Source: Lysobacter sp. (GTDB lineage Bacteria; Pseudomonadota; Gammaproteobacteria; Xanthomonadales; Xanthomonadaceae). Taken from it: 64,000 nt of DNA. The position numbers and the translations under genes are program-made. The stretch is from NCBI GenBank assembly GCA_008015835.1, contig SSGH01000010.1, positions 362,871-426,870 of the forward strand, given 5' to 3'. Below the pieces are notes generated by a model. The model was given only the letters and a program-made list of their open reading frames with translations, was not told where the DNA came from and did no database searches. This document shows positions 25,611 through 43,482 of this stretch, one piece after another; positions within the stretch are counted from its first letter, which is position 1, and each line of letters opens with the position of its first letter.

Positions 25611-25688
25611 GGCGGTGCGAGAGGGGAGAGGGTCTCAGTAATCCACGCCGCACCGACGACGGTCGGCGGCGCGGCGTTGGTTAAGCGA

Positions 25689-28658
<2,970 letters not shown>

Positions 28659-28804
28659 TGCGAGGTCCGAAAGCGGTGGGGGCTGGCTTTTCCGCCCTCG
28701 GACATGGTGCCGGGGGCGAAAAGAACCAACCCGCTAGCCTACCGAGCCGCCGAGTGCGGAGCAAACCGCTGCGATGGCCCGTCGCAGCGCCGGGCCGAGT
28801 CGCC

Positions 28805-29788
28805 TTAGCCCTGCGGTGGCAGCAGTTCGAAGCGCATCGGTACGCCGGCGGCCGGCGGGGTCGGCGTACCGGTGTCGGGCGTCGAACCATCCGGGTTTTG
28901 GCCCCAGCCGCGGGTTTCGATCACGGCCGGGTTCACACCGCTGAGGATCAACTGCGCTTTCAGCGCTTCGGCGCGCTGTTTGGACAGGAAGCTGTCGTTG
29001 CCGCTGTCTTTGCTGGGCACCATCGGGCCGACGATCCGCAGACGCGTGCCGGGCGGCGCGGCGGCGATGGCTTTCGCGGCCTGCGCCACCGTGGTCAAGC
29101 TGGCTTCGCTCACGCTGCCCTTGCCTTCGTCGAAGCGCACTTGCATCAAATTCAGCGCGCGCGTCAGTTTGACGGCGTCGGGATTGGGGGCGGCGGCCAG
29201 CGCCTGCAGTTCGGCGTTCGCCGGCGTGTTTTCGGCCTCGGCCAACAGGCCTTCGAGCTTGGCGTTGGGGAACGCGGCGCGGATCGCATCGCGCAGGCTC
29301 GCGCGGGTGGCGTCGTCGACGCGGCCGCTCAGCACGACGCGATCGCCTTCGAAGCGCAGGGCGGCGCCTTGCGCGGCCTCGAACGCCTTCAGCACCGGCG
29401 CTAAGCCGGTGGACCACGCGGCGGGGCGCGCGACCGCGTCCACTTCGATCGCGCCGGTCGCGCGTCCGCCGGGGTAGGCGGTCTGCAGCGCGCCGTCGAG
29501 CGCGGTGCGGGTGGCGTCGTCGGCGACCGCGCCGCCGAAGTCGATACGGCCGGCGTTGTTGGCCAGCGTGAGGTGCGCGTCGAACGGGGCGCGTTCGGGT
29601 TCGGCGGCGGTTTTCGGCGTGGGCGTTCGCGCGGCGTCGTCGCGCCGACAGCCGCTCGCGATCAATGCGAGCGCGGCCATGGCCGCGAGCAGCGGCAGGC
29701 GCAGCGCGCCGTCGCGCAGGCGCGAACCGAAGGAAGACGGGGGGAGCGAGCGCGATGCGCTGCGCTGCGGATGCGGCGAGTTCAGCAT
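28805..29788 (-). CDS. OmpA-family lipoprotein with BON-like repeats
   Basis: A 327-residue envelope protein. A long basic N-terminus is followed by a lipoprotein signal, LLAAMAALALIASGC (Cys47). The middle holds repeated BON-like segments (ADDATRTALDGALQTAYPGG and VDDATRASLRDAIRAAFPN). The C-terminus (about 205-320) is an OmpA peptidoglycan-binding domain with TRLRIVGPMVPSKDSGNDSFLSKQRAEALKAQL. A start nearer the hydrophobic segment is possible. Probably anchors outer membrane to peptidoglycan. Confidence 0.85.
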   Translation of the reverse strand: MLNSPHPQRSASRSLPPSSFGSRLRDGALRLPLLAAMAALALIASGCRRDDAARTPTPKTAAEPERAPFDAHLTLANNAGRIDFGGAVADDATRTALDGALQTAYPGGRATGAIEVDAVARPAAWSTGLAPVLKAFEAAQGAALRFEGDRVVLSGRVDDATRASLRDAIRAAFPNAKLEGLLAEAENTPANAELQALAAAPNPDAVKLTRALNLMQVRFDEGKGSVSEASLTTVAQAAKAIAAAPPGTRLRIVGPMVPSKDSGNDSFLSKQRAEALKAQLILSGVNPAVIETRGWGQNPDGSTPDTGTPTPPAAGVPMRFELLPPQG

Positions 29789-29985
29789 GGAAGCCTCGAA
29801 ACGGGGGAATGGCTGGAATAGACAACGGCTAGAGACAGAGATTCGCTAAACACAGAGGTTCGCTAAAACAGAAAGTCGCTAAAAACTAAGGAGGGAAGCG
29901 ATCGAAGACCGCATCGCGATCCGGACGCGGATCGCTCGAGCGCATGGGGATCGAAACGCGAAGCGCGCGACGGCCGAAGGACGAG

Positions 29986-30013
29986 AAAAGAGAGGGCCCG
30001 TCGCCGGGCCCTC
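29986..30013 (-). terminator. Rho-independent terminator of the S8 protease gene
   Basis: GAGGGCCCG/CGGGCCCTC stem (29992-30000, 30005-30013) followed on the minus strand by TCTTTTC, 62 bp after the protease stop. Confidence 0.85.
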
Positions 30014-30074
30014 CCGAGAGGAACGATCGGATCGGCGCCGAAAACGACGCCGAGCCGACGCGTACCGACCGCGA

Positions 30075-32261
<2,187 letters not shown>

Positions 32262-33394
32262 GCAAACTCTCCTTCATGGACACATCAACGAACGGATTCC
32301 GCCGCGAGGGCGGCGGAAGCGATATCCGGCGGCCGTGGAACCGAACCGACGGAAAAGGAAAAGGTGCGCGCGCAGCGTGTCGCGCGATGAGATCGGCGAG
32401 AAAAAGCGCGACATCGCGCAGCCGACGGCGAGGAGGCGGGAATCGTACGGAATGCGCGCTGCGAGAAGCCGTCCGGCGCGTTCGCGGCGGTGGATTCGAC
32501 GTTTCGGAACTCGAACGCTCCGAGATGTGATGACGCGATGACGTCAAGCAGGGCCCCTGTCCTTGAGTTGCGCGTCGCCCCGGGCATGCGGCGCGACGCA
32601 TCGATCGCGAAGATCGAATCTATGCGATACCCGGGCGGCCCCCTGCGCACCCGGATAATGTAACGAGGCCCGAGACTAATCCGGCTCGCGCCCGCGCCGC
32701 AAGTGCCGTCGTCGGTGCGCGGATGGACGGTTTCTGTCTCCCTTTCTTTGCGCTTCCCGGGCGGCGATATGACGATTCGGCGACGTTTCGATGCGCCGAT
32801 GTCGACGGGCTCGCATCGGCGGGCATGCGCAAGAGCGTTTGAATCGGCGTTTGAAACGGAGCATGAAACGACGCATAAGACGGCTTAGGAGCGATGCGTC
32901 GACGATTCGGATCGAAAAGAAGTCGACCGATCGCATGCGGATATCTTCTCGTTGCTCCCGATCGCGGCCATGCGAATCGTCGCGGATGCGGTCTCGCGCG
33001 GGACCGTGCGGAATATCCTTCGTGCCGTCGACAGTCGGGATTCTGGCGGGACCTCTGCAGCCGATGCGGGTTCCGCTGTCGAAATACTGCCTGCTCGCGC
33101 AGGCGCCGCTGAGTGGGTGCGCACCCTGAGGCCAAGCCGGTCTGGAACGTGCCGGTCTGGACCTGGCCTATCTGGAACAGGCCGGGCTCGCGGACGCTTT
33201 CGGGCCGCCGGAGATTGTCGGTCGGCCATCCGACGGCCCCCCACCGCTCGGTTCGGGCGAGAAGGGTTGGGTTGCGGCGGCGCCCGTAAGTCATTAAAAT
33301 CCCGCCTCTTTCCGTCCGCCTGGATGGTTTGCGGTACCCGAAACACCCTGAGCGACACCCGGCAACACCCAATAACGACAGAGGAATCCGATCC
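32262..33394. other. 1.1-kb region without a convincing gene
   Basis: It lies between the S8 protease (minus) and rplU (plus). Open frames exist on both strands but are Arg-rich, lack family features and look like GC-skew shadows. Visible items are a Trp-encoding 15-bp imperfect repeat at 33137-33181, a stretch of near-repeats around 32826-32890 (variants of CGTTTGAA/CGACGCAT), and the rplU promoter at the right end. It may hold a decayed gene or a regulatory leader. Confidence 0.5.
33272..33300 (+). promoter_or_regulatory. Candidate sigma-70 promoter of rplU-rpmA
   Basis: TTGCGG (33272-33277), 17-bp spacer, TAAAAT (33295-33300). It is about 95 bp upstream of rplU. Confidence 0.55.
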
Positions 33395-33712
33395 ATGTAC
33401 GCAGTTCTGGTCACCGGCGGTAAGCAATACCGCGTGATGCAAGGCGAGACGCTCCGCGTCGAGCTCCTCGAAGCCGACGCCGGCAGCGAGATCACATTCG
33501 ATAACGTCCTGATGATGGGCGACGGCGAGGGCGTGACTCTCGGCGACGCGCTGAAGGGCGCCAGCGTCACCGCGAAGGTGCTCGGCCACGGCCGCGCCGA
33601 CAAGGTCCGCATCGTCAAATTCCGCCGCCGTAAGCACCATCGCAAGCAGATGGGCCATCGGCAGCACTACACCGAAATCCAGATCACCGGCATCGCCGGT
33701 GGCAACAAGTAA
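33395..33712 (+). CDS. rplU: 50S ribosomal protein L21
   Basis: 105 residues, normal length for bL21. Begins [14 protein letters not shown] and contains the conserved C-terminal [26 protein letters not shown]. Binds 23S rRNA. AGAGGA precedes the ATG. First gene of rplU-rpmA, 12 bp before rpmA. Confidence 0.97.
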   Translation: MYAVLVTGGKQYRVMQGETLRVELLEADAGSEITFDNVLMMGDGEGVTLGDALKGASVTAKVLGHGRADKVRIVKFRRRKHHRKQMGHRQHYTEIQITGIAGGNK

Positions 33713-33724
33713 GGAGAAGCCGCC

Positions 33725-35267
<1,543 letters not shown>

Positions 35268-35277
35268 GCACCGCCCC

Positions 35278-35392
35278 GTAGAGCGGAGCGAAGCTCCGCT
35301 GAATCGCTTCGATCGCCCCCGTAGAGCGGAGCGCAGCTCCGCTGAATCGCCGGATCGCATCAATACCGAAGCCGAGCTGCGCTCGGCTCTAC
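35278..35392. repeat. REP-A palindromes, two direct and one inverted
   Basis: Copies at 35278-35303 and 35321-35345 (plus) and a variant inverted copy at 35370-35392 whose stem is GCCGAGC/GCTCGGC with the same CTAC end. They fill the gap between convergent obgE and rpsT. Confidence 0.88.
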
Positions 35393-35430
35393 AGGCGTTT
35401 TCGCGCGATCGCTGCCGATGCGGCGCAACG

Positions 35431-35456
35431 AAAAACCCGGCCGGAGCCGGGTTTTT
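35431..35456. terminator. Bidirectional terminator between obgE and rpsT
   Basis: AAAAACCCGGC/GCCGGGTTTTT (35431-35441, 35446-35456) with CGGA loop. T-runs on both strands suit both convergent genes. Confidence 0.9.
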
Positions 35457-35490
35457 CTGCGATCCGCGCGGGCCGAAGGCCCCGAAGGGA

Positions 35491-35760
35491 TCAGCCTGCT
35501 TTCAGCGCCTTGATGCGCGCGGTGAGGCGGCTCTTATGGCGCGCGGCCTTGTTCTTGTGGATCAGGCCGCGGGCGCTGAAACGGTCGAGGATCGGCTGGG
35601 CGACGGCGAACGCGGCTTCGGCGCCGGCGACGTCGTTGGCCTCGAGCGCTTTCAGCACTTTCTTGACCGAGGTGCGGAGCATGGAGCGCTGAGCGGTGTT
35701 GCGGGCGTTGCGCACGACGGTCTGCTTGGCGCGCTTCTTGGCGGACTTGATGTTGGCCAC
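35491..35760 (-). CDS. rpsT: 30S ribosomal protein S20
   Basis: 89 residues, standard bS20. Begins [21 protein letters not shown] and has the conserved [18 protein letters not shown]. Three-helix rRNA-binding protein. Divergent from murJ, as in many gammaproteobacteria. Confidence 0.97.
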   Translation of the reverse strand: MANIKSAKKRAKQTVVRNARNTAQRSMLRTSVKKVLKALEANDVAGAEAAFAVAQPILDRFSARGLIHKNKAARHKSRLTARIKALKAG

Positions 35761-35971
35761 GATGGAATCCTGGGTTGCGATGAATTCGACCGCCGGTCGA
35801 TCAAGGCCGAAGCCTGCGAACGCGTGCGAATTCCGTTGGGTGGTGAGAAATGGGTGGTGAGAAAAGTGAAGAACAGACCGCCGCTATGCGGACAGTGAGA
35901 CCGAAAAGTATGGGCGATTCAGCGGGTTGCGTCAACCCAAAGCCGCGTCGTAAACCGATGAGGGGGCGCCG

Positions 35972-37729
35972 ATGAGCGCCTCCGGCCCGAAGCCCCCTAC
36001 CGAACGCGGCGGCGAGCCCGCGTCGACCCAGGGCGCTCCGACCGCTCACGACGACGAAGCCCCGCGCGGAACGCCCGGTTCCGCGCCGGCCGAAGACGCG
36101 GTCGAGACCGACCATACGGCTGTCCATGCCGCTGTTCCCCCGACCGCTTCGCCGCCCGCCGCCCAGCCAGCTCGCAAGTCGGGCCTGCTGCGCTCCACCT
36201 CGATTTTCAGCGCGATGACGTTGCTGTCGCGCATCGCCGGCTTCGCGCGCGACGCCCTGCAGTCGCGGCTGTTCGGCAGCTCCGCGGCGATGGACGCCTT
36301 CGTCATCGCCTACCGCATTCCGAACTATCTGCGCCGGATCTTCGCCGAAGGCTCGATGCAAATGGCCTTCGTGCCGGTGCTCAACGAAATCCGCGAGCGC
36401 GGAACGCCGGCCGAGCTGAAGGAATTCGTCGACCGCATGGCCGGCGCGCTGTTCGCCGTGGTCTTCGTGGTCTCGGGCGTGGGCATGCTGGCCGCGCCGT
36501 GGATCGCCGCGGCGTTCGCGCCGGGCGCCATCGACGAGCCGGCGAAGCTGCAGCTCATCGCCGAGATGCTGCGGATCACCTTCCCGTATCTGCTGTTCAT
36601 TTCGATGATGGCCCTGGTGGCCTCGGTGCTGAACAGCTTCGGCAAATTCGCGCTGCCGGCGGTGACCCCGGTGCTGCACAACCTCACCGTGATCGCGGCG
36701 ATGGTGTGGTTAGCGCCGCGGTTCCAGCAGCCGGCGAAGGCCCTGGCCTGGGGCGTGTTGGCCGCAGGGATTCTGCAATTGCTGGTGTTGTGGCCGGCGA
36801 TGGGGCGTTTGGGCTTGCGGCCCACGCTCAAACCCGGGTTCCGCCACCCCGACGTGCGGCGCGTGGCGAAATTGATGGTGCCGACGCTGTTCTCCTCGTC
36901 GGTGGCGCAGTTGAATCTGCTGGTCGGCACGATCTTCGCGTCGCTGCTGGCGACCGGCAGTCAGACCTGGCTGTACCTGTCGGATCGCTTGGTCGAATTC
37001 CCGCTGGGGCTGTTCGGCGTGGCGATCGGCACGGTGATCCTGCCGCATTTGTCGCGGCGGCACGCGGCGGACGACGCCGAGGGCTACACGGTCGCGCTCG
37101 ATTGGGGCCTGCGCTTGGCGCTGCTCGTCGGCGTGCCGGCGGCGGTCGGTTTGCTGCTGATGGCCGAACCGCTGACCGCGGTGGTGTATCAGGGCGGCGA
37201 ATTCACCCCGCACGACACCCGCATGGCGGCGATCAGCCTGAGCGCGATGAGCCTGGGCATTCCCGCGTTCATGCTGAGCAAAGTGCTGTCGCCCGCGTTT
37301 TATGCGCGGCAAGACACCAAAACTCCGATGCGCGCGGCGATTCTCACCGTGATCGCTAACGTCGCGATGACCGTCGGGTTCACCTGGCCGCTGTGGCATT
37401 ACGGAGTGCAGGGCGCGCACGGCGGGATCGCGCTGGCGACCGGCCTCGCCGGCATCTTCAACGCCTGGCTGCTGTGGCGCTATCTGCGACGCGACGGCCT
37501 GCTCAAACCGCAGCCGGGGTGGGGCATGCACCTGCTGCGGATCGGGGTCGGCTGCGGGCTGATGGCGGCGGTGGTGCTGCTGCTGAACGCGCGCATCGGC
37601 GATTGGACCGCGATCGCCAATCCGTGGTGGCGCGCGGGGCTGCTGCTGGCGGTGGTCGCGGCGGGCGCGGCCGCCTATGCCGTCGCCCTGATCGCGCTCG
37701 GCCTACGTCCGCGGCATTTGCGGCACTGA
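35972..37729 (+). CDS. murJ: Lipid II flippase MurJ
   Basis: A 585-residue MviN/MurJ MOP-superfamily protein with about 14 membrane segments. It translocates lipid II across the inner membrane. Conserved features: STSIFSAMTLLSRIAGFARDALQSRLFG at the start of the domain, the Arg-bearing IPNYLRRIFAEGSMQMAFVPV, and the central LVEFPLGLFGVAIGTVILPHLSR. The first 68 residues are a hydrophilic Pro/Ala/Glu extension not present in E. coli MurJ (511 aa). ribF follows 114 bp later. Confidence 0.95.
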   Translation: MSASGPKPPTERGGEPASTQGAPTAHDDEAPRGTPGSAPAEDAVETDHTAVHAAVPPTASPPAAQPARKSGLLRSTSIFSAMTLLSRIAGFARDALQSRLFGSSAAMDAFVIAYRIPNYLRRIFAEGSMQMAFVPVLNEIRERGTPAELKEFVDRMAGALFAVVFVVSGVGMLAAPWIAAAFAPGAIDEPAKLQLIAEMLRITFPYLLFISMMALVASVLNSFGKFALPAVTPVLHNLTVIAAMVWLAPRFQQPAKALAWGVLAAGILQLLVLWPAMGRLGLRPTLKPGFRHPDVRRVAKLMVPTLFSSSVAQLNLLVGTIFASLLATGSQTWLYLSDRLVEFPLGLFGVAIGTVILPHLSRRHAADDAEGYTVALDWGLRLALLVGVPAAVGLLLMAEPLTAVVYQGGEFTPHDTRMAAISLSAMSLGIPAFMLSKVLSPAFYARQDTKTPMRAAILTVIANVAMTVGFTWPLWHYGVQGAHGGIALATGLAGIFNAWLLWRYLRRDGLLKPQPGWGMHLLRIGVGCGLMAAVVLLLNARIGDWTAIANPWWRAGLLLAVVAAGAAAYAVALIALGLRPRHLRH

Positions 37730-37843
37730 GCGGCAATGAACGGCGCATTCGCCCGTATTTCGGACTGAACGTGCGGCGCTCGGTATACTCACGGATCGTC
37801 TGAACTTCCCCCGCCGGGTCTTCGCGCCGGGCGTCCCAACCGA

Positions 37844-38794
37844 ATGACCGAACTATTCCGCGACCTCGACGGCGGGCCGCTGTGTCCGAACGGAAGCGTG
37901 GCATGCATCGGCGCCTTCGACGGCCTGCATTTGGGCCATCGCGCGCTGGTCCGCCATGCGGTCGCCCGCGCGCGCGCGCTGGGCGTGTCTGCGGTGGCCT
38001 TGAGCTTCGAGCCGCTGCCGCGCGAATTCTTCGCCGGCCCGGCCGCGCCCGCGCGTCTGCAGTTGCCGGCGATGCGGATTCGCGAATTCGGCAAGCTCGG
38101 CATCGATCGCGTCGGTTTGCTGCGTTTCAACGCGCGCCTGGCGGCGATGTCGGCGGAGGATTTCGTACGCCGCATGCTGATCGAACGTTTGAACGTGCGC
38201 GAAGTGTGGGTCGGGCCGGATTTCCGCTTCGGTCACGGCCGCGCGGGGCATTTGGGTCTGCTGCAGGCGATGGGCGCCGAGGCCGGTTTCGCGGCCGACA
38301 CCATCGCGCCGGTGGACGTGGACGGCGCGCGCGTGTCCAGCACGCGCATCCGCATCGCGCTGCAGGCCGGCGATTTCCGCACCGCCGCGCGTTTACTCGG
38401 CAAGCCCTACGCGATTCGCGGCCGAGTGGTGCGCGGCCAGCAACTCGGCCGCACGCTGGGCTATCCCACTGCGAATCTGCGCTTCGCCGATAAAACGCCG
38501 GCGCTGCGCGGCATCTACGCGACCTGGGTGCACGGCGTGGGCCGCGCGCCGCGCGCGTCGGTGTCGAGCTTCGGCACGCGGCCGACCGTAGGCGGCAAAG
38601 AGCCGCTGCTGGAAGCGCATTTGTTCGATTTCGACGGCGATCTCTACGGCCGTCACATCGAAGTGGAGTTCGTCGCCAAACTGCGCGACGAAGAACGATT
38701 CCCCGATCTGCCGACCCTGGTCGCGCAGATGCATCGCGACGCCGCCCAGGCACGCGACTTGTTGATGTCATTGCCCGAGCGAGCCGACGCGTGA
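37844..38794 (+). CDS. ribF: Bifunctional riboflavin kinase/FAD synthetase
   Basis: 316 residues. The N-terminal nucleotidyltransferase domain has [32 protein letters not shown] and [10 protein letters not shown]. The C-terminal kinase domain has [20 protein letters not shown] and [20 protein letters not shown]. It makes FMN and FAD from riboflavin. Its TGA overlaps the GTG start of ileS (GTGA), so the two are coupled. Confidence 0.96.
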   Translation: MTELFRDLDGGPLCPNGSVACIGAFDGLHLGHRALVRHAVARARALGVSAVALSFEPLPREFFAGPAAPARLQLPAMRIREFGKLGIDRVGLLRFNARLAAMSAEDFVRRMLIERLNVREVWVGPDFRFGHGRAGHLGLLQAMGAEAGFAADTIAPVDVDGARVSSTRIRIALQAGDFRTAARLLGKPYAIRGRVVRGQQLGRTLGYPTANLRFADKTPALRGIYATWVHGVGRAPRASVSSFGTRPTVGGKEPLLEAHLFDFDGDLYGRHIEVEFVAKLRDEERFPDLPTLVAQMHRDAAQARDLLMSLPERADA

Positions 38795-41691
38795 GCGACC
38801 AAGAGAACAGTTCCGAAAACAACCGCTACAAGGCCACGATCCATCTGCCGGCCACGGATTTCCCGATGCGCGGCGACTTGCCCAAACGCGAGCCGCAAAC
38901 GCTGGCGCGTTGGCAGGCGCAGGACTTGTACGCGCAGGTGCGCGCCAAGACCCGCGGCCGCGCGCAGTCGTTCGTGCTGCACGACGGCCCGCCGTACGCC
39001 AACGGCGCGATCCACATCGGTCATGCGGTCAACAAAATCCTGAAAGACCTGGTGGTGAAGTCGAAGTTGATGGCCGGCTTCGATGCGCCGTACGTGCCGG
39101 GTTGGGATTGCCACGGGCTGCCGATCGAACTGCAGGTCGAGAAGAAGTTCGGCAAGGTCGGCGACAAGATCGACGCCGCCGAATTCCGAAAGCGCTGCCG
39201 CGAATACGCCGCCGAGCAGATCGAACTGCAGCGCAAAGACTTCAAGCGTCTGGGCGTGCTGGGCGATTGGGATCACCCGTATCGCACCATGGATTTCCGC
39301 TACGAAGCGGACATGCTGCGCGCGCTGGCGAAGATCGTCGATCGCGGCCATCTGGCGCGCGGCGTGAAGCCGGTGCATTGGTGTTTCGATTGCGGCTCGG
39401 CGTTGGCCGAAGCCGAGATCGAATACGCCGATAAGCAATCGCCCGCCGTGGATATCGCGTATCCCGCGCGCGATGCGCATGCGCTGGCGGCGAAGTTCGG
39501 CGTGGGTCTCGACGGCGATGTCGAAGTGGCGGTGCCGATCTGGACCACCACGCCGTGGACGCTGCCGGCGTCGCTAGCGGTGACGCTCGGCCCCGAACTC
39601 GAATACGCGCTGGTCGAAGGCCCGTCGCGCGACGGCAAGCGCCGCCTGCTGGTGCTGGCCGACGCGTTGGCGGAAAAAGCGCTGAAGCGTTACGGGGTGA
39701 ACGAGACGACGGTGCTCGGTCGCGCCCACGGCGCGGCGCTGGAGAACCTGTTGCTGGCGCATCCATTCGCTTTCGAGGGGAATGCCTACGCTGAGCGCGA
39801 CATCCCGCTGATCCTGGGCGATCACGTCAGCGCCGAAGACGGCACCGGCGCCGTGCATACCGCGCCCGGTCACGGTCAGGAAGACTTTGTCGTCGGCTTG
39901 AAATACGGCTTGGTCGCGAAATACACCGCCGCGCAGTTGAACCCCGTGGACGGCAAAGGCGTGTATCTGCCGTCGACGCCGCCGCTCGGCGACACCACGC
40001 TCGCCGGTCTGCATATCTGGAAAGCGAACGCCGTCATCGTCGAAGCGTTGCGCGGCACCGGCGCGCTGCTCGCGCATTTCCCGTTGACGCACAGCTACCC
40101 GCATTGCTGGCGGCATAAATCGCCGGTCGCGTTCCGCGCCACGCCGCAGTGGTTCATCTCGATGGATCAGGCGAATCTGCGCGCCGATGCGTTGGATGCG
40201 ATCAAACAAGTCGAATGGTTCCCCGACTGGGGTCAAGCGCGCATCACCGGCATGATCGAGAACCGCCCGGACTGGACGATCTCGCGCCAACGCACCTGGG
40301 GCGTGCCGATCGCGCTGTTCATCCACCGCGAAACCGGCGAGCCGCATCCGAATTCGCCTGCGCTGATGCGCCAAGTCGCCGATCGCGTGGAGCGCGAAGG
40401 CGCCGATGCGTGGTATGCGCTGGATGCGGCCGAACTGCTGGGCGAGCAGGCGAAGGACTACGACAAAGTCGTGGACATCCTCGACGTGTGGTTCGACTCC
40501 GGCGTCAGCCACGAGTGCGTGCTCGCGCAGCGTCCGCACGACGGCTTGCGCAAGCCGGCCGACATGTATCTCGAAGGCTCGGATCAGCATCGCGGCTGGT
40601 TCCACAGCGCGCTGTTGACGGGCATCGCGATGGACGGGCATGCGCCGTATCGCGAAGTGCTGACCCACGGCTTCACGGTGGACGAGCATGGCAAGAAAAT
40701 GTCGAAGTCGCTCGGCAACGTGGTGGAACCGCAGAAGGTCATCGACCAAATGGGCGCGGACGTGCTGCGCCTGTGGGTGGCGTCGGCCGATTACCGCAAC
40801 GAAATGTCGGTGTCGGACACCATCCTCAAGCGCAGCGGCGATGTGTATCGCCGCCTCCGCAACACCGCGCGCTTCCTGCTCGGCAATCTGCATGGTTTCG
40901 ACCCGGCGCAGCATCTGTTGGCGAACGACGATCTGCTGGCGTTGGACCGCTGGATCGTGCATCGCGCCTACGAGCTGCAAGCGGAGATCGCGAATGCATA
41001 TCGCCGCTACGACTTCGCCGAAGTCGTGCAGGCGTTGGTGAATTTCTGCAGCGTCGATTTGGGCTCGCTGTATCTCGACGTCACCAAAGATCGGCTCTAC
41101 ACCATGCGCGAGGATTCGCGCGGCCGGCGCAGCGCGCAGAGCGCGATGTACCGCATCGCCGAAGCCTTCGCGCGCTGGATCGCGCCGATCCTCAGCTTCA
41201 CCGCCGACGAACTGTGGGGCCATCTGCCCGCGACCACCGACCGCGGCCCGCGCGAAGAGAACGTGCTGTTCGCGACGTGGTACGAAGGCTTAGCGGCGTT
41301 GCCGGCGGATGCGACGTTGAACGCGGAGCGATTCTCGCGTCTGCTCGCGCTGCGCGAGCACGTGGCGAAGACGCTGGAACCGATGCGCGCCAGCGGCGAA
41401 ATCGGCGCGGCCTTGGATGCGGAAATCGCGCTTCGATGCTCGGCGCAGGACGCCGCATGGCTCGCGCCGCTCGCCGACGAACTGCGCTTCTTCTTCATCA
41501 GCGGCGATGTCGCGGTGGAGCAGGGCAGCGGTTCGGATATGGAGATCGTCGCGACCGTCAGCGCCAAGCCCAAATGCGTCCGCTGCTGGCACCACCGCGA
41601 CGATGTCGGCGCGCACCCCGATCACCCGGAACTCTGCGGCCGTTGCGTGAGCAACGTCGATGGGCCGGGCGAAGATCGGCAATGCTTCTGA
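38791..41691 (+). CDS. ileS: Isoleucyl-tRNA synthetase
   Basis: A 966-residue class Ia synthetase. Motifs are HIGH ([11 protein letters not shown], about residue 74), the editing-domain [17 protein letters not shown] ([10 protein letters not shown], about 635), and a C-terminal zinc finger [25 protein letters not shown]. Starts with GTG overlapping ribF. The zinc-finger bacterial type is normally mupirocin-sensitive. Confidence 0.97.
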   Translation: MSDQENSSENNRYKATIHLPATDFPMRGDLPKREPQTLARWQAQDLYAQVRAKTRGRAQSFVLHDGPPYANGAIHIGHAVNKILKDLVVKSKLMAGFDAPYVPGWDCHGLPIELQVEKKFGKVGDKIDAAEFRKRCREYAAEQIELQRKDFKRLGVLGDWDHPYRTMDFRYEADMLRALAKIVDRGHLARGVKPVHWCFDCGSALAEAEIEYADKQSPAVDIAYPARDAHALAAKFGVGLDGDVEVAVPIWTTTPWTLPASLAVTLGPELEYALVEGPSRDGKRRLLVLADALAEKALKRYGVNETTVLGRAHGAALENLLLAHPFAFEGNAYAERDIPLILGDHVSAEDGTGAVHTAPGHGQEDFVVGLKYGLVAKYTAAQLNPVDGKGVYLPSTPPLGDTTLAGLHIWKANAVIVEALRGTGALLAHFPLTHSYPHCWRHKSPVAFRATPQWFISMDQANLRADALDAIKQVEWFPDWGQARITGMIENRPDWTISRQRTWGVPIALFIHRETGEPHPNSPALMRQVADRVEREGADAWYALDAAELLGEQAKDYDKVVDILDVWFDSGVSHECVLAQRPHDGLRKPADMYLEGSDQHRGWFHSALLTGIAMDGHAPYREVLTHGFTVDEHGKKMSKSLGNVVEPQKVIDQMGADVLRLWVASADYRNEMSVSDTILKRSGDVYRRLRNTARFLLGNLHGFDPAQHLLANDDLLALDRWIVHRAYELQAEIANAYRRYDFAEVVQALVNFCSVDLGSLYLDVTKDRLYTMREDSRGRRSAQSAMYRIAEAFARWIAPILSFTADELWGHLPATTDRGPREENVLFATWYEGLAALPADATLNAERFSRLLALREHVAKTLEPMRASGEIGAALDAEIALRCSAQDAAWLAPLADELRFFFISGDVAVEQGSGSDMEIVATVSAKPKCVRCWHHRDDVGAHPDHPELCGRCVSNVDGPGEDRQCF

Positions 41692-41696
41692 ACATC

Positions 41697-41765
41697 TGTG
41701 GGAGGGCCGGTAGGCCCGAGGATCTTCCGGCCGATGGTCGCATCGGCCCTTCCGGGCCTCCCACA
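41697..41765. repeat. REP-B palindromes, inverted pair
   Basis: TGTGGGAGGGCCGG(T)AGGCCCGA at 41697-41719 and the inverted copy at 41742-41765, between ileS and lspA on the same strand. The pair can form one long stem in the ileS-lspA message. Confidence 0.88.
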
Positions 41766-41847
41766 GTCGTTGTCCTTATTCCGTTTCGCTGCCGCCGCGC
41801 TGTTTGTCGAGATCGATGAACTCCTTTGCTTTCACAAGACGTCATCC

Positions 41848-42381
41848 ATGACCAATCCCCGTCCCAAACCTAACGCGCTCGCTTGGCTGCTGCTCTCGGC
41901 GGTCGTGATCGGCCTCGATCAGTGGACGAAAGCCTGGGTGCTGGCTTCGCTGCCGGAATACCAAGCGGTGCCGGTGATCGACGGTTTCTGGAACTGGTAC
42001 CGCACGTACAACACCGGCGCGGCGTTCAGTTTCCTCGCCGATGCCGGCGGTTGGCAGAAGTACCTGTTCATGACGCTGGCGGTGACGATCTGCGCGGTCC
42101 TGGCCTACTGGCTCAGCCGCACCCCGCGCGCCGATTGGCGCAATGCGCTGCCGTTCTCGCTGGTGATCGGCGGCGCGCTGGGCAACGTGATCGACCGCAT
42201 CCAGCACGGCCACGTGATCGACTTCATTCAGTGGTATTGGCGGGACCATTACTGGCCCGCGTTCAATATCGCCGATTCGGCGGTGGTGGCTGGCGCGATC
42301 GGCTTGATTCTGTTCGGCCTGCTGTTCGACGGCCGCCGCAAGCCCTCAGACGCCGCCGACGCGGCGAAATCCGACGAATGA
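41848..42381 (+). CDS. lspA: Prolipoprotein signal peptidase (signal peptidase II)
   Basis: A 177-residue aspartic membrane protease with four hydrophobic segments. The two catalytic Asp lie in [15 protein letters not shown] and [13 protein letters not shown] and [10 protein letters not shown] are conserved. It cleaves lipoprotein signals after lipidation; candidate substrates here include the OmpA-like and phosphodiesterase lipoproteins. Start MTNPRPKPN follows the REP-B pair. Synteny ileS-lspA-ispH is standard. Confidence 0.96.
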   Translation: MTNPRPKPNALAWLLLSAVVIGLDQWTKAWVLASLPEYQAVPVIDGFWNWYRTYNTGAAFSFLADAGGWQKYLFMTLAVTICAVLAYWLSRTPRADWRNALPFSLVIGGALGNVIDRIQHGHVIDFIQWYWRDHYWPAFNIADSAVVAGAIGLILFGLLFDGRRKPSDAADAAKSDE

Positions 42382-42531
42382 GCGCGCCGATGAACCGATT
42401 CGCGAACCCGCGCGCCGAACGGAGCGCCCGATTCGGCGCCCAACGAAGCGCCGCGCAGGCGCTCGTCGGGCGTTCGGTGTTTATGAACGCGACGAATTAC
42501 GCGCGCACGCGTCTCGGTGGATAATCCCCGT

Positions 42532-43482
42532 ATGGAAATCATTCTCGCCAACCCGCGCGGCTTCTGCGCCGGCGTCGACCGCGCGATCGAGATCGTCAAG
42601 CGCGCGATCGAAATCCTCGGCGCGCCGATCTACGTGCGGCACGAAGTCGTGCATAACCGCTTCGTGGTCGACGACCTGCGCGAGCGCGGCGCGATCTTCG
42701 TCGAGGAACTCGACGAAGTGCCCGACGGCGCGACGGTCATCTTCAGCGCCCACGGCGTCTCGCAGGCGGTGCGCAACGAGGCACGCGACCGCGGCCTCAA
42801 AATTTTCGACGCCACCTGTCCGCTGGTGACCAAGGTCCACCTGGAGGTCGCGCGCCACTGCCGCGCCGGGCGCGACGTGGTGCTGATCGGCCACGCGGGC
42901 CACCCGGAAGTGGAAGGCACGATGGGCCAGTGGCTGGTCGAGGCCGGGCAGGGCGCCATCTACTTGGTCGAAGACCGCGAGGACGTGGCCGCGTTGCGGG
43001 TCGGCCAGCCCGAGAATCTGGCCTACACCACCCAGACCACGCTGTCGGTGGACGATACCCGCGACGTGATCGAGGCGCTGCAGGCGAAGTACCCGGCGAT
43101 TCAGGGGCCGCGCAACGACGACATCTGCTACGCCACCCAGAACCGTCAGGACGCCGTGCGCGAACTGGCCGAACAGGCGGATCTGGTGCTGGTGGTCGGC
43201 TCGCCGAACAGCTCCAACTCCAACCGTCTGCGCGAATTGGCCGAGCGCGAGGGCGTGGAGGCCTACCTGATCGACGGCGCGCACGAGATCGACCCGCGCT
43301 GGGTCGAGGGTCGTCGCCACATCGGCGTGACCGCGGGCGCCTCCGCCCCCGACGTGCTGGTGCAGGGCGTGATCCAGCGCCTGCGCGAACTCGGCGCCGG
43401 CGGCCTGCGCGAACTGGCCGGCGAACCCGAGGACATGGTCTTCGCCCTGCCCAAGGAGTTGCGGGTGCAGTTGGTGGATTGA
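42532..43482 (+). CDS. ispH: 4-hydroxy-3-methylbut-2-enyl diphosphate reductase
   Basis: A 316-residue Fe-S enzyme for the last MEP-pathway step, making IPP and DMAPP. Cluster cysteines lie in NPRGFCAGV (Cys12), [12 protein letters not shown] and [12 protein letters not shown]; the substrate-binding [17 protein letters not shown] and [10 protein letters not shown] motifs are intact. Gap of 150 bp from lspA. Confidence 0.97.
   Translation: MEIILANPRGFCAGVDRAIEIVKRAIEILGAPIYVRHEVVHNRFVVDDLRERGAIFVEELDEVPDGATVIFSAHGVSQAVRNEARDRGLKIFDATCPLVTKVHLEVARHCRAGRDVVLIGHAGHPEVEGTMGQWLVEAGQGAIYLVEDREDVAALRVGQPENLAYTTQTTLSVDDTRDVIEALQAKYPAIQGPRNDDICYATQNRQDAVRELAEQADLVLVVGSPNSSNSNRLRELAEREGVEAYLIDGAHEIDPRWVEGRRHIGVTAGASAPDVLVQGVIQRLRELGAGGLRELAGEPEDMVFALPKELRVQLVD

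Noticed and set aside
28659..28804. LexA/SOS box before uvrA
   Set aside because: No convincing match to a known LexA site in the short upstream region.
39574..41223. 549-codon frame antisense to ileS
   Set aside because: Shadow of a highly conserved synthetase gene.
42378..42524. 48-codon frame starting in an ATGA overlap with lspA
   Set aside because: Position fits a small coupled gene, but composition (Arg/Ala) and lack of recognisable features make it more likely spacer sequence before ispH.
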